NCBI GenBank assembly: GCA_036186865.1
Contig: AP025057.1
Coordinates: forward strand, 25,298,042-25,362,041
Length of the DNA: 64,000 bases
Direction of reading: 5' to 3'
Origin: Eustoma russellianum
Lineage: Eukaryota; Streptophyta; Magnoliopsida; Gentianales; Gentianaceae
Positions within the stretch are counted from its first letter, which is position 1. The number at the start of each line of letters is the position of its first letter. The notes under the pieces are model-generated. The model made no database searches, was not told where the DNA came from, and worked only from the letters and a program-made list of their open reading frames with translations. Below are positions 1-10,526 of the stretch, piece after piece. The translations under genes and the position numbers were made by a program.

Positions 1-441
1 GTGATCACGAAGAAAATGATAGCGTACTTCTATATGCTTGGCCTTAGAGTGTAGTACGGGGTTCTTAGAAAAGTTGATAGCGCTCATACTATCACAATAT
101 ATAGGAATACGTTGTACCGTGATACCAAAATCAGAAATTTGTTGTTTTAGCCATGGCAATTGTGTGCAACAAAAACTAAGTGCCATGTATTCAGCTTCAA
201 TGCTGGATAGGGCGACGCTGGCTTGCTTTTTAGAAAACCATGGAATAAGTGAATTTCCTATAAATTGGCAAGTGCCACTCGTGCTTTTTCTATCTATTTT
301 ACATCCATCATAATCTGCGTCAGTGTAAGCATGCAAGTTAAATTCGCAGTCTTTATCATACCAAATGCCTAAGGTGGGTGTGTGGTTAATATATCGGAAT
401 ATTCTTTTCACAACATTATAGTGAGACACCTTAGATTGACT
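1..441 (-). pseudogene. L RNase H domain (partial, cut by window edge)
   Basis: This is the C-terminal RNase H of the copia polyprotein, which removes the RNA template during reverse transcription in the particle. On the minus strand one reads the family landmarks SKKQAS, EAEYMALS, WLKQQISDFG, YCDSMSAIN, HSKAKHIEVRYHF. The same block recurs in C (from 21642) and B (31623-32105), which makes identification firm. It follows the RT in the same frame after a TAA at 442-444. The remaining C-terminal residues lie beyond base 1. Confidence 0.85.
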
Positions 442-1254
442 TTAAAAACGTGCACATATACATACACTGAGCATGATATCAGGCCTACTAGCAGTAAGAT
501 ATAGCAAAGAGCCAATCATAGATCTATATAAGGCATTATCAAAATCCTTACCATGTTCATCTTTATCTAATTTAGTTGTGACACTCATAAGGGTGGGTGA
601 CGGTTTTAAATTCTCAAAATTGAACTTTTTAATCATATCATTTATATACTTAACTTGGCTAATATGGATACCTTTACTCGTTTGTTAAATTTGCAAGCCA
701 AGAAAGTAATTTAATTCACCAACCATAGACATTTCAAATTCCGATTTCATGCAAATTTCGAAATCTTCAACAAGTTTATGTGAAGTGGAGCCGAAAATGA
801 TGTCATCAACATAAATTTGAATAATGAGTAAATCCGATTTATCTTTTTTTAAAAATAAAGTACTATCTATAGTGCCTCTTTTAAAACCATTTTCTAAAAG
901 GAAAGTAGTAACATGATCATTCCATGTTCTAGGTGATTGCTTTAGACCGTATAGTGCCTTCTTTAGTTTGTACACGTGACCGGGATGTTTTAAATCTTTA
1001 AAACCGGGTGGTTGTTTCACGTATACCTCTTCTTGTATAAATCCATTTAAGAATGCACTTTTCACGTCCATTTGATAAAGTTTAAAATCTTTCATGCAAA
1101 CAATAGCAAGTAAAAGTCGTATGGATTCTAAGCGTGCTACGGGTGCAAATGTCTCATCATAATCAATTCCTTCTTCTTGATTATATCCTTGTGCTACAAG
1201 TCTAGCTTTATTTCTAACAACTTTTCCTTCTTCATTCATTTTATTTCTAAACAC
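442..1254 (-). pseudogene. L reverse transcriptase (copia type)
   Basis: RNA-dependent DNA polymerase domain of the copia polyprotein. On the minus strand it runs from FRNKMNEEGK through ARLVAQGYNQEEGIDYDETFAPVAR (read in two parts), QMDVKSAFLNG, KLKKALYGLKQSPRTW, to the catalytic YVDDIIFGS (YVDD codons at 802-813) and FLGLQI. A TAA at 685-687 separates this core from the thumb/connection piece (442-636, ending CARF), which ends in a further TAA at 442-444 where relatives have Gln. Integrase, RT and connection share one frame, so only nonsense changes, not frameshifts, break this part. With two internal stops it cannot give a full polyprotein. Confidence 0.9.
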
Positions 1255-2451
1255 TCACTTTGTGCCTATTATAGTCTTATCTTGTGGTCGTGGCACCAAA
1301 TCCCATACATCATTTCTAACAAATTGATTAAGTTCGTCATGCATAGCATCAATCCAAGAAGAATCACTCAAACCATCATGCACATTTTTAGGTTCGATTT
1401 CAGAATTCATGGCATGAAATTGATTTATTTCATCTGGATTTATTCTTCTACGTGGTCGCACACTGTGAGTGATATCGCCTATAATGAGATCATGTGGGTG
1501 ATCTCTATGCCATCTTGGTTGATTATTTTCTACGTTCTCATGCATTTCTAAGTGATCATGTATTTCTAGTGTATCATGCATATCATGCGTGCCATCATCA
1601 TCATTCAACACGGGTTTCAATTCAAAATCATCATCATATTCTTTATCTTTATCAATCTCACCAAATTCATTAAACTTCACATGGATAGATTCTTGAATTT
1701 GTCTAGTTATGGGATCATAACATCTATATGCTTTTGAATTCACAGAATATCCAACAAAGATGCATTCAATTGATTTAGATTCAAACTTATCTAAATTATC
1801 TTTCGTATTTAAAACAAAGCATTTGCATCCAAACACACGAAAGTAATCAATTTTAGGCATGCAATCATTTAATATCTCATAAGGCGTCTTATTTATTTTC
1901 TTTCGTATAGACAAACGATTAACAATGTCGCATGCACAATTTACGGCTTCCGCCCACAAAAATCTAGGAAATTTATTCTCACACAACATGGTTCTAGCAA
2001 TGTCTTGTAATGTCCTATTCTTTCTTTCTGCTACTCCATTTAATTGTGGAGTTCTAGGTGGCGAAAACTCGTGTTTAATTCCTTTTTCTTCACAAAATGA
2101 AATCATGTCCTTGTTTTTAAATTCACCGCCTCTATCGCTTCTTATCTTTTTCACATTGACACCATATTTATTTTCAAGTTGTTAAATTAGTTTCGCAATC
2201 TCAATGGCACTATCATCCTTATGTGCAAGAAACAAAGTCCAACTATAACGAGAAAAATCATCAACAATCACACAAGCATAGTGACGTCCACCAAGACTCG
2301 TAGTACGACTAGGACCAAACAAATCAATGTGTAATAATTCTAAAACTCTAGTTGTGCTTATTTCATTTTTAGGTTTTAGTGACTCGCCTGTTTGTTTGCC
2401 TTTTATGCAAGATTCACACAACTGAAAGTTGTCTAAATCAAGGATAGGCAA
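1255..2451 (-). pseudogene. L integrase core and C-terminal region
   Basis: DDE integrase that inserts the cDNA. On the minus strand the core begins LLHIDLFGPSRT, contains CVIVDDFSRYSW (first Asp), then KIRSDRGGEF (second Asp) and SPPRTPQLNGVAERKNRT (Glu), so all three catalytic acids are visible. A stop at 2182-2184 (TAA where CAA/Gln is expected) splits the core and a TGA at 1255-1257 replaces the Trp of the GTKWVF junction with RT. The C-terminal region contains a His/Asp-rich stretch, HDTLEIHDHLEMHE, near 1530-1590. That stretch serves as a landmark because a relic of it survives in gag-only element K near 53522-53585. Confidence 0.9.
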
Positions 2452-2454
2452 TCC

Positions 2455-2955
2455 TCATATTAGGTTCTTTCGTTGGAGTTTTTCAAGTGTAGAAATGCCA
2501 ATGTGTCCTAAACTTCTATCCCACAAATTTACGTTAGGTTCATTTGACATGAAACACTTAACCTTAGAGTCTAACATATCATCCATAGAAAGCGTAAAGA
2601 TGTTTCCTTCCCGTTTTCCTTTTAAGACCGTTTCTCCATTTTTATCTATTATATTGCAATATGGATGAGTAAAGCACACATCGAAACCATTATCAATAAA
2701 TTGTGAAATGCTAAGAAGATTATAAGATAAGTTGCTTACCAAAAAGACATTGGAGATTTGAAGGGTGCTTGGGTTTCCAATTGTACCTTTTCCGATGATC
2801 TTGCCTTCATTGTTGTCTCCAAAGGTCACAGATCCGCCTTTTGTGATCTTCTTTAATTTTGTGAATAAGCTCGGGTCACCCATCATGTGCCTCGAGCAAC
2901 CACTGTCAAGGAACCACTTGATAGATGTATCTTTCGATGTGTGGGTTCCCTGCAA
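2455..2955 (-). pseudogene. L aspartic protease end and GAG-pre-integrase zinc domain
   Basis: The minus strand shows KWFLDSGCSRHMMG, the retropepsin active site (Asp-Ser-Gly intact), followed by VTFGDNNEGKIIGKGTIG and NLSYNLLSISQ, typical of copia proteases. Next comes the GAG-pre-integrase segment LWDRSLGHIGISTLEKL, which leads into the CESCIKGK half of the HHCC finger in the next block. The first His position reads Asp here (WDRSLGH against WHRRLGH in B), so the finger is probably damaged. A TGA at 2455-2457 interrupts the ...KNLI-RGLP junction. Protease, integrase and RT all lie in the same frame. Confidence 0.87.
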
Positions 2956-3010
2956 TGTACAAAAGTGATTTAGGTACCCTTTTAATTTTGGGTCCTTACG
3001 AGTTGGTTAT

Positions 3011-4945
3011 TCACCTCTTAGTAAAAGTACCTTTCGGTACCCATACTTGGGTGATCCTTCTCGGTCTAGCAAATGGCAAGAATGTAGATGAAGGTGCAAT
3101 GTAGTAGACATGTGGTGAGTGTACTTTAGGCCTTTGGCCAAGAACTCCTTTATACGCATTGTATGGAGCACGTTTTTGATATGTCCTTGTGTTGGTGTGC
3201 GTAGTGCGTGATCTAGATGGATGAAATGAATGTTGTGTATGCATCACTTGTTTCTTCTCATATCTATATGGCACAAAATTATATTTCGCATGATATGAAG
3301 ATGAAGTATAAAGAGATGAGGGGAGATGGGGTCTTTGCGTCATTTTAGACGTCGTATTTTCTTTTGGAGTGTCTACTTTCTTAGATAAGACAAACTTGGT
3401 CGGTTTAATGGATACTTCATTCGTCTCAATGTATCCTAATCCGGTTTTATCACTATCGTGTTTTTGTGATAAAATGATGCGATCTAGCATGTTGGATCCC
3501 GTGTCAAATTGTTTCATCATCTTTTCTAAATTCGTATTTCTTGATTTTAAATTTGAAATCTCGGATTTCATTTCATTATTATGCGTAGACAATGATGGGA
3601 TCTCTGCCTTTAATGCATTAATGATGCATGACGACTCTTCTTTTGAATCGTTTAATTGAGCGACAAGATTTTCGTTAGAAGATTATAACAACTTCTTGTC
3701 TTCAATTAATCGCTTCTTTTCTTTCGCGAGAGTCTTAGTGAATTTATGCAATTTTAAATATTGACTGAAAAGATCATCATAAGAAGGCTCAGAGTCAGAA
3801 TCAGAGTAAGAAGATACCTCATTTGATGCTTTGGATACAAAGCATACTTGTGCGGTCTCCTTTTCTGTATCAGTCTCGGAATCATATGTATCGCTCCAAG
3901 TGGAGGCTTTGAGAGTTTGTTTCCTTTGCTTAGGTTCTGAGACGAGTCTATTCTTGTTCCGATCCTTGTCAGTATGTTTGTTTGTTTGCTTGTCCTTATT
4001 AGGGCAGTCATATGATAGATGTCCAAGTTTACCGCATCCGTAACATTTTTAACATCCTTGTCATTTGCCTTGTTCTTATTTCTTTTAGTCGAAGTAGCCT
4101 TAGTTTTGTTTCTAAATGACTTTCTCATGAATTTTCTTACGCCTTTAGCCAATAAAATTTAGTCATCGTTGTCAGATTCAGAATCACTATCATCTACGTG
4201 ATCGGAAGAAGTAAAGACGTATTCATTTGATTTAAATGCAATAGTCTTACCTTGTTTTGATGAAGATTCCGATTTTCTTATGGTGAGTTTGTTCTCATAT
4301 ACCTTAAGTGATCAAATTAGTTCTTCCATCTGAATTGACTTAGTTTCTTTGCTTTCTTCTATTGCGTTACTTTAGGGTCCCACTTGGATGGAAGCTTAGC
4401 AAGACTTTTTGTACCTTTTCCTGCATAGAGAAGGCTTTGCCGAGAGACTCGAGAGAATTGTAAATGTTAGTCAATCGAAGATCCATATCAACGATAGATT
4501 CATTTGGCAATAATTTAAATGACTCGAGTGTGGACATAAGCATGTTGAATTTGGACTCTTTTACTTGACTAGTGCCTTCGTGTTTCATTTCAAGAATTCT
4601 CCACATTTCTTGAGCACTAGAATAATTTAAAACATAACTAGATTCACTTTTACTTAGTCCATTTAGAAGTAATTGCATAGCCCTAGCGTTCATGCTTAGT
4701 CTCTTCTTATCATCACTAGTATACTCTTGTTTAGGCTTAACGACCTCTAGTGTGACTCCATCTACAGTGGATAACTTTGATGGAACAAATGGACCATCTT
4801 CTATAATGGACCAAAGATCAATATCAATTGCCATAAGAAAAAGTTTCATTCTTAACTTCCATTGAATGAAAGACTCACCGTCAAAGAGAGGAGGCCTTTG
4901 ACTAGACATACCTTCTTGCTCGGTTTTGAAGTTTGTGGTTGCCAT
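3011..4945 (-). pseudogene. L gag (copia UBN2-type, with zinc knuckle), frameshifted
   Basis: Structural protein of the cytoplasmic retroelement particle. I place the start at the Met at 4943-4945 (MATTNFKTEQEG), just inside the PBS, followed by SSQRPPLFDGESFIQWKLRM, the hallmark opening of SIRE/Opie-like gags. A CX2CX4HX4C zinc knuckle (CYGCGKLGHLSYDC) lies at 4004-4045, but in a different frame from the surrounding open stretch. The reading is also shifted near 4370, where SLPSEWDPK is expected. The C-terminal part (3011-3592) is rich in basic and aromatic residues and ends TQVWVPKGTFTKR. Acidic Ser/Asp tracts lie on either side of the knuckle. The gene is broken by at least two frameshifts. 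Confidence 0.85.
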
Positions 4946-4987
4946 CTCACTTAGATCGTTGGATCCTTTTGATGTGAGTGTTCCTGC

Positions 4988-4999
4988 GCTCTGATACCA
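4988..4999 (-). other. L primer-binding site
   Basis: The minus strand reads TGGTATCAGAGC two bases after the LTR end, the standard complement of the plant initiator-Met tRNA 3' end used by copia and many gypsy elements. It fixes element orientation and the inner boundary of the LTR. Confidence 0.92.
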
Positions 5000-6399
5000 C
5001 TTGTAGGATCTGCAAGGCACCACTAGAAGGGGAGGTTGAATAGTGGGTGCTGAAAATGTGGTTTTTAAAATTGTTTTAAACCAAAAACTCAAGTACTGAA
5101 AACAGTTTCTGTTTTCAGTACCAGTTTTAAAATGCTTTGAAAACTAGGTTGCAGGTCTTCAAAAATTCTAAAATTTTGAGAGAACTTAGTCTCAGATGTT
5201 CTGAGTATCGCCTAAAAATTTCAGATTAAAATTCAACCTCTAACCATTTGAAAAATCGTTGGTGGTAAGATTGCACAAATCTGCCAAAAACGGTAGTCAG
5301 ATTTGAAAAATTAATTCCTATTTATCCGTAACTCCAAATGCTCTGAAAATTTAATGACTAACCCCTTATTAGTTTTTTTTAATTGGGTTGAAACAGTTTT
5401 GAAAAATTCTTTTGGGAAGTTAGTCAAATACGTTCAAAGTCTCAACCTTTGCAAGCCTGAAAATCAGACTGCACTAGTCTCAGAACTTTAGACGTTTGGA
5501 TGACTTATCCTTGTCCAAAAGGGTTTCAACTTGCACCAAAATAACCTTAAGACGTTTGGATAAGATTCTAGAAAGTTTTGTGATTTTTGAAATTCGTTTA
5601 CTATTTTTACGAACGTGATTAAATACGATGCACAGTGCTGAAACTGAAAGTAAGTGCTGAAAGTAAATAACACCAGGAATTTTATACTGGTTCGGTTAAA
5701 ACAACCTACTCCAGTCTTCGAGGACACCTTCCTCGCTTAACACTAATCACAAAACACAAATAACACCTTACCACAGGGTTGATGGAGTTACACACCAACT
5801 CCAACCCTTTAAAACCTTGTATGTGAATACAACGATCACGAACACCACCACCTTGCAAGTGCAAGATTGATCACACCTTGATCAATCTTTTACAACAATA
5901 AAGAGAGTATGTGGTGGTCTATATGAAGCCTATTCAAATGTATGAATATGAGTACAATAGGCTTTTAGAGAGAAGAAAGAAAGAAGTGTAGAAAGAAGAA
6001 GGATGTATGCGTTTTTGATCTTTAATTTGCAAGACTTGTTCTTGTATTTTGTTTGCTCTCTTCTTTCCTTTTTATCATTGGTGCTGCCCCCTTTAGCTCT
6101 CTCTTCCTCTTGAAAATTATCTTCTAAGTCATTGGAAGAGTTTATTGCATCATTGTGACATTTCCTTGCTTACTTGGCAACTCCTCATTGGATGATCATT
6201 AAACTCTTGCTTACTTGGCACTTATTCATTGGATGGAAGTTGTCATCATTTGATGACTAGATAAATCTGAAAATAAACCTTAAAAAGCATGTGCCAATTA
6301 GCCATAAAATTATTTCCATAAAGCATATAATCATCCCACATAATTAGCAAGACAAATAATCACTCATTTCCTTGCAAAATTCGGCCAATACACCTCTTT

Positions 6400-6769
6400 A
6401 CATGCTGAAATTTCAGCATGTGTAACATTTACATTTTATTCAAATTATTGCCAAGTTTGTATTTGATTTATTCCTTGAAAATAAATAAGAAATCAGTCAT
6501 CATATAGTACAAGACATTCCTACTAAATTTGAAATAAAAATTAGTCACCAAGGGGGCCAAGAATTCGGCCACATGCATTCCCACACATGCTGAAATTTTC
6601 AGCATGTGTGATATTCGAAGATATCACTTTATTTATTCCAGAATATATTCAAAACACTTCCATACTATCTCTCAATTAATCCATATAACTCAAGATAGTA
6701 AAATATGGCTCATTAAGTGTAAACATTCGGCCAGCCTATGCACACGTGCTGAAATTTTCAGCATGTGTT
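6400..6769. repeat. Three hairpin-bearing repeat units in the L LTR
   Basis: Three near-identical inverted repeats occur about 160-190 bp apart. The first is a perfect 22-bp palindrome at 6400-6421. The second is at 6583-6609, with 13-bp arms and a 1-base spacer. The third is at 6742-6769, with 13-bp arms and one mismatch. All share the core GCTGAAA/TTTCAGC, and each is preceded by a TTCGGCC motif. Related LTRs of C and A carry similar but usually single dyads, so the motif was locally amplified in L. Confidence 0.8.
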
Positions 6770-7986
6770 ACAAATGTGACATAGTTTGAAATGTTACCTT
6801 GTGTAGATCCTTTCTTTATGTCACCAATATTGCATGCTTCATTCTTGGCCAATCAAGATGCTAACAAAGCTCCACATGTGCTTTTCCAAGATGTAGTAGG
6901 CGTGTATAATGACTTGTGCATGTGCTGATTTTATTTTTGCAAACTTTGTAAAATAGTGCACATATAATTATACACATATGGTATATTCCAATCAGCCCTT
7001 AATTGATTTTTCTAGAACACTTTAGAAAGTATGAAGTATGTAAAAAGTGTCTAGATACATGTTATGCTATGCCAAAAATGTTCCATATGTCGTGTTCGTA
7101 GAAAACCGAATTTTCAACGTTTATCGATTACCCAATTTTTCTCAGATTAAATTCCAACTTTTTGCACATGTTATATATATTATGTTCCACAGAACATACA
7201 TAAATTAAACTTTAATATTCAACACTTATGCTGATCTAAATTGGCGCCCAACATGTGACAAAATTGAATTTGGAATTTCCACAATTTGGCCTTAATTGAA
7301 GGTGATTTGTGTGTGCCAACATGGAATGATTTATGTCTGTACATACCATGTAAGCCACGAAATTTGTGGCCATTTTTGAAGTGTAGGGGCTAGCCATCTA
7401 TATATGGCAAGTACGTGACACGTTGGCGAAGTTTCGGTATTCACCCGATACGACAATTTTTGGTTTAGAACCTTTTAACGTGTCGTAATAAATTTTTCAT
7501 CACCATGACTTATATCATATGATATAAGACCTGAATATACTCATAAATATGAGTTAAATATAATGGCGTGACGTTAACGTACGTTCGTAAAATATATAAC
7601 GTGTCGGTAGTACGTTGGAATATATGTGCATGTGACTTTTAAAAAAATGAATATATATATATATATATACGGTAAAAACGTGTGGAGAGGATGAAGAGGA
7701 CTTTCCATACTTCAACTTATTGCCTTTGTGCCTTTTCCAAATATAGCTTCCTTTAATGAACTACTTAGTTTATTTAACTAAGTACTTCACTTAATGAACT
7801 AGTTTAGTTCATTAATGATGGCACCTGAAAATAGTTCAAACACAACAAATGCTTGCCATTTGATGTAAGCTTTAAAGCTTCATGGCTCGTTAGTACGACA
7901 ACAATATATATGAACTATATAAGGCAAGTTTTATGCAACAACGTGTCATGTCATGAAATATGTCATGCATTTCTTTAATACACGTT

Positions 7987-8005
7987 TATTTAAATCATGC
8001 ATTTT
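7987..8005. repeat. Target-site duplication of LINE M, left copy
   Basis: The 19-base sequence TATTTAAATCATGCATTTT is repeated exactly at 21594-21612. It is the last L-LTR sequence before the LINE. A 19-bp perfect duplication is typical of target-primed reverse transcription. Confidence 0.92.
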
Positions 8006-8847
8006 ATTCCAATATTTCTGTTTAGTTTACCTGCACATACTTCATTTCTGTACTCTGCATCTTTTGGATCTCCGCCGTCAATGGCTATATCGCCACCGTA
8101 AATTCCTTCTCTCTCCTCTTCTTCTCTTGCTTTTCTTTTATTTGTTTTCTCTTTGATCTAGTTGAATGTTTTTGTTTGTTTCTTGGAATTTTCTCAATTT
8201 TGAATCTGGGTTTTGTAGACATTAGAGTTTTCATCTGGGTTTGGATAGTCTTGTGAACAATTAGGTTGTGAACAATTGATTCTTACAGGTATTATTTTGA
8301 AAATAGCTAGGCATTAACGGCTTTCAGCCACCTAATACTACAACTTTCTAAGGGTTAGAATTAGGTTTGCGAAAACTAGGCTGGTGGTGGTCCATGAGAC
8401 TAGCAGGCGGCCACATTCCATAGCTCCGGTTCATCATCTGCTGCACTTGTTGAGGCGGAGTCGGATTCATTGACATCTGCAGATATTGGCACAAATATTT
8501 TCAGATATTAGACCATTGAAGTTTAATTGCGGGTAGCTAAAACTATCAAACAGAAGTTGTGATTGAAGAAGAGACACTGCTCTTACTACCTGTGGCTGCG
8601 ACGGATGTTGGAGGAGTTGGCTCCTCATTTGCGGTGGAGGCGGTTGGCTCACAACACTCACCATCGGCGGCGGGGGCTTTTCAGTTGATGCTGTTGCTAT
8701 TAGGAACAGGGGAAGGAGGTACCGCTCTTTTCTGGCTATCCAGAGATTCAGATATACTCTATTGGATCTTGGTGTGCCACAGACCAACCAGGTGATATTA
8801 ATTCTATTTTTGTTTTCTTATCAGCAAATTAATTTGTTTTTTTTCAA
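8006..8847 (+). other. LINE M 5' untranslated region
   Basis: There is no convincing coding sequence. The stretch starts directly after the TSD, includes pyrimidine-rich tracts (about 8100-8160), and leads into the polyprotein. Two overlapping short open frames on opposite strands (8467-8795) show low-complexity Pro/Gln/Ser or Leu-rich translations and are probably chance. Promoter activity is expected in the 5' region of an RTE element, but no specific signal is visible. Confidence 0.6.
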
Positions 8848-10526
8848 TTGGTTTTCGATACCAGTGGCACAGCTACGAAGTTTGTTTTAGTGGTAATCAA
8901 AAAAACCTTTTTGTGCTTCTATTTTGGGTATTTGATTGTAGTTGCAATCATTGATAAAAGGAGTTATGACCATTATGTGAGACCATGTCTAAGGAAGAGG
9001 GGCGTAGTTAGGGAGAAGGAAAAGGAGGATAGTTTACGTATAGCCTCTTGGAATGTAGGAACTCTAAGTGATAAATTGTTAGAGATAGTAGATGTACTTA
9101 AAAGGCGTAGGATCGATGTAGCATGCCTACAAGAGACTAAGTGGAAGGAGAACAAAGGTAAAGAGTGTAATGGATATAAGTTGCTCTACACGGGGTCCGA
9201 TGGGACCAAGAATGAGGTAGGATTTCTAGTAAAGTTAGAATTATATACAAACGTGATCGATGTGATAAGATATAATGATAGACTTATGGTGCTGATGTTA
9301 GTATTAAACAAGGAGGTGGTAGCAGTGATTTGCGCCTACGCACCCCAAGTGGGATTAGGACAACAAGAGAAGAAGGAGTTCTGGGATTGCGTAGATGTAG
9401 TGTTGAGGATAATACCTAGAGAAGAACGAATCTGTATAGGAGGAGATTTTAATGGACACATTGGAAAGGACACTGATGGTTATCAGTCGACACATGGCGG
9501 ATTTGGCTACGGAGATAGAAACGAGCAGGGTAGGGATCTGCTAGACCTTGCGGTGGCGCACAAACTAGGTATTATAAACTCATTCTTTAAGAAAAGGGAA
9601 TCTCATTTGATCACTTTTAGCAGTGGAGGACGTAGCACGTAGATCGACTATTTTCTGATGAGACGTGAAGACCGGCAGTTGTGGAGGGACTGTAAGGTTA
9701 TACCAGGAGAGACAGCAGTGACGCAACACCATTTACTAGTGGTAGTTATAGCCTTGAGGCAAAAGCTGAGCACGAGAGTTAGAAAATTACCACCAAGGAT
9801 TCGATGGGGAAGTTTGAAGGACGAAAAATTAACATATTTAGAGACAAGGTCATCGCGGCGTCATCAGACCCACTAGTTGAAGACACAAACCAGATGTGGG
9901 AGGCTTTGGCGACTAACATCACTCAGGCGGCAAGGGAAACTCTTGGGGTAACAACAGGAAAGGCAACAGTACATAAAGAGTCGTGGTGGTGGAATGATAA
10001 TGTGCAACGAAAAATAAGAAACAAACAAAAGAGTTTTAGAGAGGTGTTAAGCTGCACAAACAGGGAGGAGAAAGTGAGAGTGAAGGAGAACTACAAAATC
10101 GCTAGGAAGGAGGCGAAGAAGGCAGTGGCGGAGGCAAAGAACGCAGCCTATAAAAGAATGTATGAAAGATTAGAAACAAAAGACGGAGAGCATGATACGT
10201 TCAAGATCGCCAAAGCTAGAGATAGGAAGAGGCAAGATCTAGGCGTCGTGTAGTTTATAAAAGGAGAAGATGGAAATGTTTTAGTCAAAGAACAAGACAT
10301 CAAGGGGCAATGGCAAACTTACTTTCACAACCTTTTTAACAGTGTAAGAGTTGATCACGGAGAAAGAGAAAGCGTCACTACCCAAAAACGATGGTGTAAT
10401 ACCTACGTGTGTTGTAGCATCACACAGGGAGAAGTGAAGATAGGTCTTAAGAAGATGGGAAGAGCTAAAGCAGTTGGCTTGGATAAAATACCCATTGAGA
10501 CGTGGAAGTGTTTAGGAGAGACTGGG
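8848..10526 (+). pseudogene. LINE M endonuclease (APE type), linker and RT start
   Basis: The endonuclease nicks target DNA to prime reverse transcription. Motifs run in order: RIASWNVGTLSD (Asn), CLQETKW (metal-binding Glu), VICAYAPQ (Tyr), CIGGDFNGHIG (Asp and Asn), HLITFSSGG, IDYFLMRR and TQHHLLVVV (terminal His). All expected catalytic positions are present. Breaks are a TAG at 9640-9642 in the usual QIDY motif (CAG to TAG), a frameshift between about 9780 and 9830, and a TAG at 10251-10253 before FIKGEDG. The Lys-rich linker (9804-10253) and the RT start (KKMGRAKAVGLDKIPIE) follow. Gypsy G cuts the gene at 10526; it resumes at 19762. The true start is uncertain: the Met at 8848 opens the frame, and the endonuclease itself begins near 9037. 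Confidence 0.9.
10522..10526. repeat. TSD of gypsy element G, left copy (CTGGG)
   Basis: CTGGG here is repeated at 19757-19761 immediately after the terminal CTACA of the 3' LTR. A 5-bp duplication is standard for gypsy integrase. Both copies are identical. Confidence 0.95.

Noticed and set aside
4988..4999. tRNA-like sequence near the LTR
   Set aside because: Only the 12-base primer-binding complement is present, not a tRNA gene; the same applies to 14268, 25301, 41604 and 60216.
8467..8795. Open frames on both strands before the LINE endonuclease
   Set aside because: Low-complexity translations, overlapping on opposite strands, within the LINE 5' UTR.
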